A stretch of 64,000 nucleotides of DNA, from contig JAIQFV010000013.1 of assembly GCA_020073085.1 (NCBI GenBank), forward strand, positions 124,001 to 188,000, read 5' to 3'. Of the stretch, positions 10,308 to 18,634 are shown in pieces. Below the pieces are notes generated by a model. The model made no database searches and was not told the origin of the DNA. It saw only the letters and a list, made by a program, of their open reading frames with translations. Each line of letters begins with the position of its first letter. The stretch's first letter is position 1. The DNA comes from Terriglobia bacterium (lineage in GTDB: Bacteria > Acidobacteriota > Terriglobia > JAIQFV01). Made by a program: the position numbers and the translations under genes.

Positions 10308-10440
10308 GCGGATTTCGGATTGCGGAAGAGTTCACGTGAAATTTCTGATGTGTGAGTTGAGAATTGGGTTCCGGCCTCTGGCTTCTGACATCTGGCTTCA
10401 CCTCCAGTCTGAGTTCCAAATCCCTTTGTAAAAGTCCGCC
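10308..10440. repeat. Short-period intergenic repeat tract
   Basis: The ccmE-ccmF gap carries GCGGATTTCGGATTGCGGA and TCTGGCTTCTGACATCTGGC-like reiterations. Related tracts occur at about 20860-20905, 27120-27170, 30715-30810 and 58390-58470. Confidence 0.6.
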
Positions 10441-10471
10441 GGCTAACGACACCGTAACATCGAGGTAACCC

Positions 10472-12535
10472 ATGCCCGAGATCGGCAATTTTGCAGTCAT
10501 CCTGGTTTTTGTTTTTTCCGCCTACGCGGTACTGGGTGGAGTCCTCGGAGCGAGGCTGGATAATCGCAAGCTGGTCCGGAGTTCTGAACGCGCGGTCATC
10601 ATCAGCTTTGCGATGGTGACCCTGGCAGTCGTCATCCTGTGGACCTTGCTTTTGACCAATAGCTTCAACATCGCCTATGTGGCGGCACACTCCAACCGGG
10701 ACCTTCCTTTCTTTTACAAGTTTTCCGCGCTGTGGGCAGGGCAGGAAGGATCGCTCCTGTTCTGGGGCTGGCTGCTTTCCATTTACTCTTTTGTGTGCGT
10801 TCTCCAGAATCGCAACCGCCATCGTGCCATGATGCCTTACGTCATCGCAGTGCTGATGACGACACAGTGTTTCTTTTCCATCCTCAATCTTTTTGTGGCG
10901 AACCCCTTCTCCACGCTCGCCGTGGCCGGCGCCAGCGGCGGCCTGCAATCTTACGCCCCGCCCGATGGCAACGGACTCAACCCGTTGCTGCAGTATCCGA
11001 TGATGGTCATTCACCCCGTGATGCTTTACCTGGGCTATGTGGGATTCATCGTACCCTTTGCGTTTGCCATCGCGGCAATGGTCACCAAGCAGCTGGGAGA
11101 TACCTGGATCAAGACGACCCGGCGATGGACCATGGTGGCATGGTTCTTTCAGGGGTGCGGCATCCTGCTGGGAGCGGCCTGGGCGTATCACGTCCTGGGC
11201 TGGGGTGGGTATTGGGGTTGGGACCCGGTCGAGAATGCTTCCCTCATGCCGTGGCTGATGGGGACCGCCTTCCTCCATTCCGTGATGATCCAGGAGAAAA
11301 AAGGGATGTTGAAGGTTTGGAACATGGTGCTCATCATCCTGACTTTCTTCCTGTGCATATTCGGGACCTTTCTCACGCGCAGCGGGGTGGTCTCCTCGGT
11401 CCATGCCTTCGCCCAATCGTCCATTGGGACGTATTTTGTGACTTTCCTGGCGTTGATCCTGGCCTTTTCGTTGACCCTGCTTTTCGACCGGCTGAAATAT
11501 TTGAAGAGCGAGAACCAGCTGGATTCCGTGGTCTCCCGCGAATCGAGCTTCCTCTTTAACAACCTGATCCTGCTGGCGGCCTGTTTTGCTGTCTTCTGGG
11601 GAACGATGTTCCCGGTTATCTCGGAGGCCGTCAAGGGAGTCAAGATCACCGTCGGCGCGCCCTACTTCAACAAGATCAATTTGCCGATCGGCCTCTTTCT
11701 TCTGTTCCTCACTGGTGTCGGCCCGCTCTTTGCGTGGCGGAATACTTCCCTGAAGAGTCTGAAGAAGAATTTCATAATTCCGACCGCTATGTCGTTGGGT
11801 CTGGGTGTAGTTTTGTTCGCCCTGGGCGTCCACGATCTTTACGCACTGATGGCCTTCATGTTGTGCCTGTTTGTGACCGTCACCATCGTGGCGGAGTTTT
11901 ACAAGGGCGCCCGGGCGCGGGGAAGAAGCAGCGGAGAGGATTTTGTCACCGCTGTAATCAACCTGACGCATCGGAACACTCGCCGCTACGGCGGCTACGT
12001 CATCCATTTCGGCATCGTGCTCATCTTCATGGGGGTTGCCGGGGCGGCGTTTAACAAGCAGGTCAAAGCGGATATGGCGGTGGGAGAACGCACGCAGATT
12101 GGCTCTTATACCCTCCAGTGCGATGCGGTTCAGGATGCCGACAATCCGAACTATGCCTCCCAGCACGCGGTCCTCAGCGTCTTCCACAACGGGGTGAAAC
12201 AGAACTACACGCTACGACCCGAGCAGCGGTTTTACAAGGCCAGTGGCCAGCCCACTACCGAAGTCGCGCTTCATTCCACGCTGGTGGAGGATTTATACGT
12301 CGTGTTCTCGGGAACGGTGAACTCCGATAAGGCGATCATTCAGGCGTTCGTGAATCCGCTGGTGCTGTGGATCTGGATTGGGGGCCTGGTGGTGGTGTTT
12401 GGCACCGTCGTGGCCATGATCCCGAGCAAAGGCGAGATGGAGCGGCGTGCCGCGTGGGAAACGGAATGGGAAAAAATCATCACGACGCGGGAAGCTGAAC
12501 TGGTCGAGGCGACAAAGGAAAACCCCCGTGCCTAA
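10472..12535 (+). CDS. ccmF: Cytochrome c heme lyase subunit CcmF
   Basis: 687 residues with about 15 transmembrane helices. The tryptophan-rich heme-handling motif WGGYWGWDPVEN (starting near residue 243) and flanking conserved histidines (MVIHPVMLYLGYVG) identify CcmF, which with CcmH attaches heme from CcmE to CxxCH sites of apocytochromes on the outer face of the inner membrane. ATG 10472 has a GAGG site. It overlaps the downstream ccmH start by 8 nt, so the two are probably translationally coupled. Confidence 0.95.
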   Translation: MPEIGNFAVILVFVFSAYAVLGGVLGARLDNRKLVRSSERAVIISFAMVTLAVVILWTLLLTNSFNIAYVAAHSNRDLPFFYKFSALWAGQEGSLLFWGWLLSIYSFVCVLQNRNRHRAMMPYVIAVLMTTQCFFSILNLFVANPFSTLAVAGASGGLQSYAPPDGNGLNPLLQYPMMVIHPVMLYLGYVGFIVPFAFAIAAMVTKQLGDTWIKTTRRWTMVAWFFQGCGILLGAAWAYHVLGWGGYWGWDPVENASLMPWLMGTAFLHSVMIQEKKGMLKVWNMVLIILTFFLCIFGTFLTRSGVVSSVHAFAQSSIGTYFVTFLALILAFSLTLLFDRLKYLKSENQLDSVVSRESSFLFNNLILLAACFAVFWGTMFPVISEAVKGVKITVGAPYFNKINLPIGLFLLFLTGVGPLFAWRNTSLKSLKKNFIIPTAMSLGLGVVLFALGVHDLYALMAFMLCLFVTVTIVAEFYKGARARGRSSGEDFVTAVINLTHRNTRRYGGYVIHFGIVLIFMGVAGAAFNKQVKADMAVGERTQIGSYTLQCDAVQDADNPNYASQHAVLSVFHNGVKQNYTLRPEQRFYKASGQPTTEVALHSTLVEDLYVVFSGTVNSDKAIIQAFVNPLVLWIWIGGLVVVFGTVVAMIPSKGEMERRAAWETEWEKIITTREAELVEATKENPRA

Positions 12536-13085
12536 CGGTCCGATCTTCTTTCCTCGCTCCAAGCAATTTTTAGGGTTTGCCTTCTTGATGGTATTGCTCG
12601 GTTCCATGCTCATGGCGCAGGGCGGGCCCGGCCCGGCGATTACCCCGAAAACCACCCTCGATGATGTATCCGAAAAGCTTTCCTGCCGATGCGGATGTAA
12701 TCTCGTCTTGAATCGCTGTAATCACGTCCAATGCGGCTCGGCCATCCCCATGCGGGAGCGCATCACGCGAGAGATTGCCCAAGGGAAGACTCGGGACGAG
12801 ATCATTGCCGGCTTCGTCCGGGATATGGGAGAAGAGGTCTTGGCGGTCCCTCCCACTTCAGGATTTAACTGGAGCGCCTGGATCATGCCATTCGCCATGC
12901 TTGGCGTGGGCACCGTCCTGGTCATCGTCGTTCTGAAAATCATGATGCGAAGGCGTCCGATGGAGATTCCGGCGACCTCCCCGGCCGGGGCGGGTGAACT
13001 TCCCCCGACCACGGCGACGCGCGCGAGTTCCAAAGACCTCGAGGATCGCGTCGAGATGGAATTGAAGGAGTTTGGAGACTCCTAG
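12528..13085 (+). CDS. ccmH: CcmH-like thioredoxin-fold apocytochrome reductase with extra cysteines
   Basis: 185 residues from GTG 12528, preceded by AAAGGAA and overlapping the ccmF stop; an upstream in-frame ATG at 12447 lies deep in ccmF and is unlikely. A signal-anchor (about 13-32) leads to the CcmH domain; a second helix lies near 118-140. Instead of the usual LRCxxCQ motif the sequence reads LSCRCGC with further Cys at 64 and 69 (Cys 53, 55, 57, 64, 69). CcmH keeps apocytochrome c reduced for heme ligation. Family call rests on position, length and helix pattern as well as this motif. Confidence 0.82.
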   Translation: MPNGPIFFPRSKQFLGFAFLMVLLGSMLMAQGGPGPAITPKTTLDDVSEKLSCRCGCNLVLNRCNHVQCGSAIPMRERITREIAQGKTRDEIIAGFVRDMGEEVLAVPPTSGFNWSAWIMPFAMLGVGTVLVIVVLKIMMRRRPMEIPATSPAGAGELPPTTATRASSKDLEDRVEMELKEFGDS

Positions 13086-13180
13086 CCCGCGTCTGCAAAA
13101 ATGATGTTTGGTTCGAGAATCGCCTTCCGTTCCACAACTGCTCTCAGAAACTTCTGATTCTTACGATCGGAACCTGATTT

Positions 13181-13525
13181 ATGATCTATGCCTTCTGTGC
13201 GCTGCTGGGAATTTTGGTTTTGGCCTATGCTTTGGAGCCCCTGTTTCGGCAGAGTGAATCGCTGGTCTACATCGACAACCTCGGCGAGACGGAGTTGGAG
13301 GGCCTGTTGCAGAAGAAGGACTCCATCTATGAGAACATGAAGGACCTCGAATTTGAGTGGAAAATGGGTAAACTTTCGGAAGAGGACTTTCACAAGCTGC
13401 GAGACGAATACAAGATGGAAGCCGCGCTGGTCCTCGACCGGATCGACTTCATCGAGCACGGCGAAGATTACAATGCCCTGGTCGAAAAAGAAGTGGAAGC
13501 AAAACGCCGCGGCCCCAAACGTTGA
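13181..13525 (+). CDS. Small CcmI-like membrane protein of the ccm cluster
   Basis: 114 residues: one N-terminal helix (MIYAFCALLGILVLAYAL) followed by a charged coiled coil. The segment MKDLEFEWKMGKLSEEDF resembles the N-terminal heptad region of CcmI (DLEF...GKLSEEDY), but the C-terminal TPR part of full CcmI is absent. Position between ccmH and the rest of the ccm genes fits an assembly or apocytochrome-handling role. Function inferred from similarity and context only. Confidence 0.65.
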   Translation: MIYAFCALLGILVLAYALEPLFRQSESLVYIDNLGETELEGLLQKKDSIYENMKDLEFEWKMGKLSEEDFHKLRDEYKMEAALVLDRIDFIEHGEDYNALVEKEVEAKRRGPKR

Positions 13526-13595
13526 CCCTTGGCCTGCCTTTGGATTCAAACCAACTGAATGATTCATGCTAAGACTTGCAGAAGGAGGGAGTGGA

Positions 13596-14051
13596 ATGCG
13601 GGGAAAGAGCCCTGCTAGCTTCGGCAAGCGGATCGAGCATTGGATAATCTCACTCATGCTAAAGGAGGGCATGGAGGTTTACGTGCCGCTCGTCGACGAC
13701 CACGCGGTCGACGCAGTGGTAATACGCCCTGACGGAACGACAGCACTGATCCAAGTCAAAGCGCACTCCGAGGGGGTCGTCCCCGAAGGCGCGGCTCAGT
13801 TTTCAGTCCGCCGGCCTGAACCTGAAAAGGGCCGCAAGGACTACTGGTACGTTTTTTATTCTGAACGCTTCGACAGGATGTGGATTATGACATCCGAGGA
13901 GTTCAAAAAGAATTCGAAGCCCACCAGGACGGGGAAGTATCGCGGGCTTCGTTACATCCGGTTCAGCGGAAAGCGGCAAGGCCCCCTTGACAGCTACGTT
14001 GACGTTGATAAGAACTTTCGTAGAATTCGAGGCCAGCGGAGCAAGTCTTAG
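13596..14051 (+). CDS. Putative PD-(D/E)XK-type nuclease-like protein
   Basis: 151 residues from ATG 13596, which has a strong AAGGAGGG site; the longer frame from 13566 lacks one. Seen: E14 in RIEHW, D39 in HAVDAVV, and Q53-V-K55 in ALIQVKA, i.e. the E...D...(E/Q)xK layout of the restriction-endonuclease-like fold with Gln in the Glu position. A basic tail follows. It belongs to no pathway of its neighbours and, with the next two genes, interrupts the ccm cluster. A Holliday-junction-resolvase-like or DUF4365-like role is possible. Activity is not established. Confidence 0.5.
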   Translation: MRGKSPASFGKRIEHWIISLMLKEGMEVYVPLVDDHAVDAVVIRPDGTTALIQVKAHSEGVVPEGAAQFSVRRPEPEKGRKDYWYVFYSERFDRMWIMTSEEFKKNSKPTRTGKYRGLRYIRFSGKRQGPLDSYVDVDKNFRRIRGQRSKS

Positions 14052-14140
14052 CTGTCTGATCTCTCCGAGCGGGACTCGGGACCACGCTGCCGGATGATGA
14101 ATGAGCTTTGGCGACGCCATACGTAGGCAGATGGATGGGA

Positions 14141-14146
14141 TATAAT
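14141..14146 (+). promoter_or_regulatory. Candidate -10 box before the DUF4160 gene
   Basis: Perfect TATAAT 7 nt before the ATG at 14153; a transcript from it would be nearly leaderless. No convincing -35. Confidence 0.35.
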
Positions 14147-14152
14147 CCACCG

Positions 14153-14413
14153 ATGCCAATAATCTCGATGTTTTTCGGAATTGTGATCCGGATGTTCTAC
14201 AATGAACACGAGCCTCCGCACTTCCATGCCGAGTACCAGGGATAGCGGGGGAAATTCGATCTCAATGGCGAGATGGTTGCAGGGAACGTTCACTCGAGAA
14301 CAGCGCTGCGGCTTATCAAGGACTGGGCATCACTGCACCGGCGAGAGATCGAGGCCAATTGGGAGAACATGAGGGCTGGCTGCCCGCTGGAGCGGATCGA
14401 GCCCCTGGAGTGA
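14153..14413 (+). pseudogene. DUF4160 gene interrupted by an in-frame amber codon
   Basis: Reading from ATG 14153 gives MPIISMFFGIVIRMFYNEHE then PPHFHAEYQG, the start of a DUF4160 protein, followed by TAG at 14243-14245. The same frame continues with RGKFDLNGEMVAG and ends with PLERIEPLE before TGA at 14413, so the full 86-codon product is present apart from the single stop. A C-to-T change of CAG would explain it. DUF4160 genes are commonly paired with DUF2442 genes, as here 10 bp downstream, and such pairs look like toxin-antitoxin modules. It may be a decayed gene, a sequencing error, or a suppressed stop. Confidence 0.75.
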
Positions 14414-14422
14414 GGGATTGTC

Positions 14423-14674
14423 ATGACATTCATGCCGATGGTCGTCCAAGCAGAGTATCGAGGCGGATATCGAATTCGCGTAACCTTCAACGATGGTATG
14501 CAGAAAACCATTGATTTTGAGAACTGGTTGCACGGACCTGTCTTCGAGCCCCTAAAGTCCCCCGAATATTTCAAACGGTTTATCCTCGATGGCTGGACCG
14601 TGGCGTGGCCGAACGGCGCCGATATTGCCCCCGAAACTCTTTACGAGTGCCGAGAGGCGGAGGAGGCGGCTTAG
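14423..14674 (+). CDS. DUF2442-family protein, partner of the DUF4160 gene
   Basis: 83 residues. YRIRVTFNDGMQKTIDFENW and PDxTLYE-like ending (IAPETLYECRE) are typical of DUF2442, small proteins usually encoded next to DUF4160 proteins and suspected to be one half of a toxin-antitoxin-like pair. It is intact although its partner is interrupted. No function has been established. Confidence 0.75.
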   Translation: MTFMPMVVQAEYRGGYRIRVTFNDGMQKTIDFENWLHGPVFEPLKSPEYFKRFILDGWTVAWPNGADIAPETLYECREAEEAA

Positions 14675-14789
14675 CTGGCCAATATTCTGGTCCGTTGCGG
14701 GTCTCGGACGCGCGTGGTTGGATGAGACCCTGTTCGTCGATTGGCTTCCATTGTGGCAAGAGGTTTGCTGTGATTATTCGAATACTCTA

Positions 14790-16046
14790 ATGAATGAACG
14801 ATTGAGCGCTTTTGGAACTAAAGCATCTTTCATCTTCTTGTGCGGCCTAGTGCTTTTGTCTGGCCCTCTCTTCGCACAGCCCTCTGTCGAGATCGAAGGT
14901 GCGATCAAGAACGGGACGAGCGGCAAGCCCGTCAAGGGCCAGCGGATTCTCCTGATCTCGCCCTCCAGGGGAATGGAAGAGGTGGCGAGCGTCGAGTCAG
15001 ACGGCGAAGGACGATTCAAGTTCGAAAGAGTGCAAGGCCCGTTTTTCGTGGTCCAGACGCACTACCAGGGCGCCAACTACAATCAGCCTGTTCAGCCCCA
15101 GGAGAGGGGCCTGACCCGGACTACCCTCACGGTGTATGACGCCACCACCTCGGATGCCAATGTTTCGGTGACCCGGGCGCAATGGCGGCTGGTTCCGGAA
15201 TCGGGGAAATTGAATATCGACGAAGTGTTTGAAGTGGTGAATCGAACAGATCCCCCGCGGACGCTGGTGCGAAGCGACGGATCATTCAAGTTCGCAGCTC
15301 CGGCCGGGGCTACCGTCGAGAACGCGAGCCTGGAAGAGTCGGCGGGGATGCCGCTGCCGCAGACGCCACGGGAGATCGTCCCCGGGAAGCTGTTTGCCAT
15401 TGATCACCCCATCCAGCCGGGCACGACGCGCATTGGCATTCACCTGACCGCTGATTACAGCTCGCAGAGCTTTTCCTTTTCCCAAAAGCTTGCCAACGCG
15501 CCGGGAGAGATTGACTTGTTCCTCCCCAAGGATATGCAGGTCAATTCCAGCGTCGGCCTCGAGAAAAGTTCTGCCGACACCCAGGGCTATCAGGTGTATG
15601 CCGCGCGAGGCAAGCGCGCAGGAGACGACGTGACGGTCAACGTCGCGGGCGGGACGGCGCCGGTCGAAGGATCGGACTCGGGCATTGGGGAGGGCAGTGG
15701 CTCGTCGTCAGTAACCCAGTTGCCGAATGCCATTGGATCCATCCAGGTTCCGCTCGTCGGTCTATTGGGATTGCTGATGCTCTGGTCGCTGAGCTTTGCC
15801 ATTTTCCAGCGCCGCGAGCCATCCAAAAAATCGGACGGGCCATCGCCGGGCAAGAAAAAACAACTGTCCGAACAGAAGGACTATTTGGTCCGGCGGATCA
15901 TTGAACTCGACCAGCGTTTCGCGGCCAAAGAGATCGTGGAACGGGATTATCACCTCCAGCGCAGCCGCCTGAAAAGCAAGTGCGCCGAGCTGATGCGGCG
16001 CCTTCAACCGGTTCCCACCAGGAAGCGAGAGAAGACCGTTGCCTGA
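14790..16046 (+). CDS. Carboxypeptidase-regulatory-like membrane protein of the ccm cluster
   Basis: 418 residues from ATG 14790 (upstream in-frame sequence to 14589 lacks a signal sequence). A signal peptide ends near FAQP, then a beta-sandwich resembling carboxypeptidase regulatory domains (about 30-110), a long extracytoplasmic beta-rich region, one transmembrane helix (LVGLLGLLMLWSLSFAIF) and a basic cytoplasmic coil (RRIIELDQRFAAKEIVERDY). The final coil resembles that of the small CcmI-like protein at 13181. It overlaps the ccmA start by 8 nt. Probably an accessory subunit of cytochrome c maturation; exact role unknown. Confidence 0.65.
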   Translation: MNERLSAFGTKASFIFLCGLVLLSGPLFAQPSVEIEGAIKNGTSGKPVKGQRILLISPSRGMEEVASVESDGEGRFKFERVQGPFFVVQTHYQGANYNQPVQPQERGLTRTTLTVYDATTSDANVSVTRAQWRLVPESGKLNIDEVFEVVNRTDPPRTLVRSDGSFKFAAPAGATVENASLEESAGMPLPQTPREIVPGKLFAIDHPIQPGTTRIGIHLTADYSSQSFSFSQKLANAPGEIDLFLPKDMQVNSSVGLEKSSADTQGYQVYAARGKRAGDDVTVNVAGGTAPVEGSDSGIGEGSGSSSVTQLPNAIGSIQVPLVGLLGLLMLWSLSFAIFQRREPSKKSDGPSPGKKKQLSEQKDYLVRRIIELDQRFAAKEIVERDYHLQRSRLKSKCAELMRRLQPVPTRKREKTVA

Positions 16047-16694
16047 GTCCGCGCCCCATGTCCGCCTTGCCGTCATTCACAAATCCTTCGGCCATTTCAC
16101 GGCGCTTGACCGGGTCACCTGTTCGATTGCCTCTTAATGCGGCCCACCTCGGGCGACTACCAGTTGCTGGGTGAAAACGCGCGGCACCAGCCGGACCGAA
16201 CCCGGGCCCAAATCGGGTTCATTTCCCACTCCACCTATCTCTACGCTGACCTGACTGCATATGAGAACTTGAAATTTTTTGGCGCGCTCTACGGTTTAGA
16301 CGACCTCGAGGGGCGAATTCGAAGCGCCCTTGATGATGTCAGGTTGTGGGACCGTCGCGGAGAGCGCGTTCGCGGATTTTCCCGCGGCATGCAACAGCGA
16401 CTTTCGCTGGCTCGCACCTTCCTGCATAATCCATCGCTTTTATTGCTCGACGAGCCTTACACCGGGCTCGATCCCATTGCCGCGGACATGCTGGACCGCT
16501 TGATTGAGCGGTGTCAGGGGGAAGGGCGCACGGTCATTCTGACCACCCATAACCTGGATCTGCGACTGCGCGGCGTGAGTCATGTGTTGGTGCTCGAGAA
16601 AGGGAACGTCGTGTTTGATGAGCGCGGGACCGGGTTCTCGCCGAAGGAGTTTACCGAGATCTTCCGCACTCACGTGGACGAGGCTGAAGAGTAG
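16039..16694 (+). pseudogene. ccmA: ccmA (heme exporter ATPase) lacking its Walker A segment, frame broken
   Basis: From TTG 16039 the product reads VRLAVIHKSFGHFTALDRV then TCSIAS and stops at TAA 16135-16137. In another frame, starting at 16137, the same ABC ATPase resumes with MRPTSGDYQLLGE and continues to 16694 with the signature FSRGMQQRLSLA and Walker B LLLLDEPYTGLDP. The 20-odd codons between, which should encode GPNGAGKTT (the P-loop), are missing and the frame is shifted. As read, neither piece could bind ATP normally. Position before ccmB identifies it as CcmA, the ATPase that with CcmB and CcmC-D releases holo-CcmE. A real deletion or an assembly error are both possible. Confidence 0.8.
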
Positions 16695-16759
16695 CCGGGA
16701 GGAGAGTCCGCTTCTCGCGCGGCCGGCGGCCGCGAATCGATCCAAACCCGCGATTATCA

Positions 16760-17434
16760 ATGTTCAAAAAAATCCTCAGGATCCTCTGGAAAGACGTCGT
16801 CACCGAATTTCGGACGCGCGAGTTGTTCAGCGCCATGTTTGTCTTTGCGCTGCTGGTTGTCGTCATCTTCAACTTCGCCTTTGAGAGTGCCCCGCGAGAG
16901 TCCATTCTCCAGGCGGCCCCGGGATTGTTGTGGGTGGCCTTCACTTTTTCCGGGGTGCTCGGCCTGAACCGGTCCATCGCCATCGAGCGCGAGAATATGT
17001 CCATCCAGGCGCTCATGCTGGCGCCCGTCGACCGGGGGGGAATCTATCTCGGGAAGATGCTGGGTAACTTTGTGTTTATGATGGTCAGCGAGCTGCTCAT
17101 CGTCCCGCTCTTTGCTGTCCTGTACAACTTCTCCTTTACCGCCCACTTTGGCCAATTTGTGTTGATCCTCGTGCTGGGGACCCTCGGCTTTTCGGCGGTG
17201 GGGACCATTTTTTCGGCCATTGCCGTCAATACCAAGATGCGCGATGTGCTGCTGCCGATCCTGTTCCTGCCGGTGGTTGTCCCGGTGCTGATCGGCGCGG
17301 TGGAGACGTCAGTGCGCACCCTCGCCGGAGAGCCATTGCGTGGTATGATGGATTGGATCAAAATTCTCATCGTGTTTGACGTCATTTTCATTACGACGTC
17401 GTTCCTGGTGTTTGAGTTTGTACTTGAGGAATGA
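16760..17434 (+). CDS. ccmB: Cytochrome c maturation membrane subunit CcmB
   Basis: 224 residues with six hydrophobic helices. The N terminus (ILWKDVVTEFRTRELFSAM) and the segment APVDRGGIYLGKMLGN are typical of CcmB, the membrane partner of the CcmA ATPase. It follows ccmA by 65 bp and precedes ccmC, the canonical order. Intact, in contrast to its ATPase partner. Confidence 0.93.
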   Translation: MFKKILRILWKDVVTEFRTRELFSAMFVFALLVVVIFNFAFESAPRESILQAAPGLLWVAFTFSGVLGLNRSIAIERENMSIQALMLAPVDRGGIYLGKMLGNFVFMMVSELLIVPLFAVLYNFSFTAHFGQFVLILVLGTLGFSAVGTIFSAIAVNTKMRDVLLPILFLPVVVPVLIGAVETSVRTLAGEPLRGMMDWIKILIVFDVIFITTSFLVFEFVLEE

Positions 17435-17580
17435 GAGTCGGCACATTTCGACCCGCCACCGGAGAGGCACAGGAAATCAGATGTCGGAAGTCATACTCCG
17501 CAGGATCGACCGAACCTATTCATGGGAGATCAGAAGTCAGAATCCGCGGCGGACGGATGCAGGACCTTAGAGGTGCTTTT

Positions 17581-18258
17581 ATGTTAGCCAGGATCTCGCG
17601 ATATTTTTTCTATCCCCTCGTGATTCTTTTTCCGTTTTCGCTCTACATGGTTTTTGTTTACGCGCCGGAAGAAGAGACGATGGGGATCGTGCAGAAGATT
17701 TTTTACTATCATGTCTCCGCCGGATGGGTGTTCATGCTGGCCTTCGGGCTCGTGTTCCTGGGCTCGGTCGGATATCTGATCACGCAGCGGCAGGTATGGG
17801 ACACCTTCGCGGCCTCCTCCGCCGAATTGGGCGTGGTCTTCTGCTCCATCTCATTGACCACGGGACCCATCTGGGCCAAACCCGTCTGGGGAATCTGGTG
17901 GACCTGGGATGCGCGCCTGACGTCGACGCTGGTCGAGTGGCTGATCTACGTGGCTTACCTGATGCTCCGCGCCAATGTCCCGGAGCCGACCAAGCGCGCC
18001 AATCTCTCGGCAGTCTTTGGCATCCTGGGGGCGCTCGATGTCCCCATCGTCTATTTTTCAATCCGCTGGTGGCGGACACAGCACCCTCAACCCGTCATGG
18101 GAGGCGGAGGTTACCTGGATCCGCAGATGCGTCTGGCCTTCTTTGTGTGCCTCCTGACCTTCACACTCCTTTACTTCTTCATGTTAGGCCGGCGGATCGA
18201 ACTCGCCCAGGCGCAGGAAACTTTGAGCTCACTGAAGAGACGCTGGACGAGACGGTAG
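17581..18258 (+). CDS. ccmC: Heme exporter/CcmE-loading protein CcmC
   Basis: 225 residues from ATG 17581, which has an AGAGG site; the open frame extends to 17431 but without membrane or conserved sequence. Six transmembrane helices and the tryptophan-rich WGIWWTWDARLTS (near residues 104-116) with flanking His residues (FYYHVSAGW) identify CcmC, which loads heme onto CcmE. Confidence 0.94.
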   Translation: MLARISRYFFYPLVILFPFSLYMVFVYAPEEETMGIVQKIFYYHVSAGWVFMLAFGLVFLGSVGYLITQRQVWDTFAASSAELGVVFCSISLTTGPIWAKPVWGIWWTWDARLTSTLVEWLIYVAYLMLRANVPEPTKRANLSAVFGILGALDVPIVYFSIRWWRTQHPQPVMGGGGYLDPQMRLAFFVCLLTFTLLYFFMLGRRIELAQAQETLSSLKRRWTRR

Positions 18259-18393
18259 GGATACGTTCGGGTCTCACTGGGACCCAAGGCGCTCCATTGG
18301 ACCAATGACTATCTTCTGGGTGAGCCCCGGTTTGGCCGGCAGATCTGAGAGTTGAAATCGTCCTCCTACTTGAACCTATTCACGGAGCCTGTG

Positions 18394-18534
18394 ATGAACA
18401 ATTATCTGGTCGCTGCTTATGCTGTCCTCTGGATCGTCCTGTTGGTTTACACTTTCCTTCTTGCCCGCAAGTGCAAACGGCTGACGGAGGAACTGGAGCG
18501 GCTGAAACAGCAGATCGAACAGGAAAAACGGTAG
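18394..18534 (+). CDS. ccmD: CcmD-like single-helix protein
   Basis: 46 residues: one transmembrane helix (LVAAYAVLWIVLLVYTFLL) then a basic coiled tail. Size, topology and position directly after ccmC match CcmD, which helps release holo-CcmE from CcmC. ATG 18394 was chosen over 18352 because the helix begins there and a GGAG-like site precedes it. Confidence 0.8.
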   Translation: MNNYLVAAYAVLWIVLLVYTFLLARKCKRLTEELERLKQQIEQEKR

Positions 18535-18634
18535 CGGCTGCCTCCACGCCGGCTTCTTGAATCGGGTGTTCATCCTGAAGGCCCGTTTAGAAGTTCACCG
18601 AAACCTTCCATACCCTGAATCGTATCATCCAGAG

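Noticed and set aside
10298-12187. 629-codon open frame on the minus strand opposite ccmF
   Set aside because: Lies wholly antisense to a clear ccmF, has low-complexity charged sequence rich in His/Asp/Glu, and no domain; a GC-rich shadow frame.
16039-16694. Programmed frameshift in ccmA
   Set aside because: A shift alone would not restore the protein because the P-loop codons themselves are absent.
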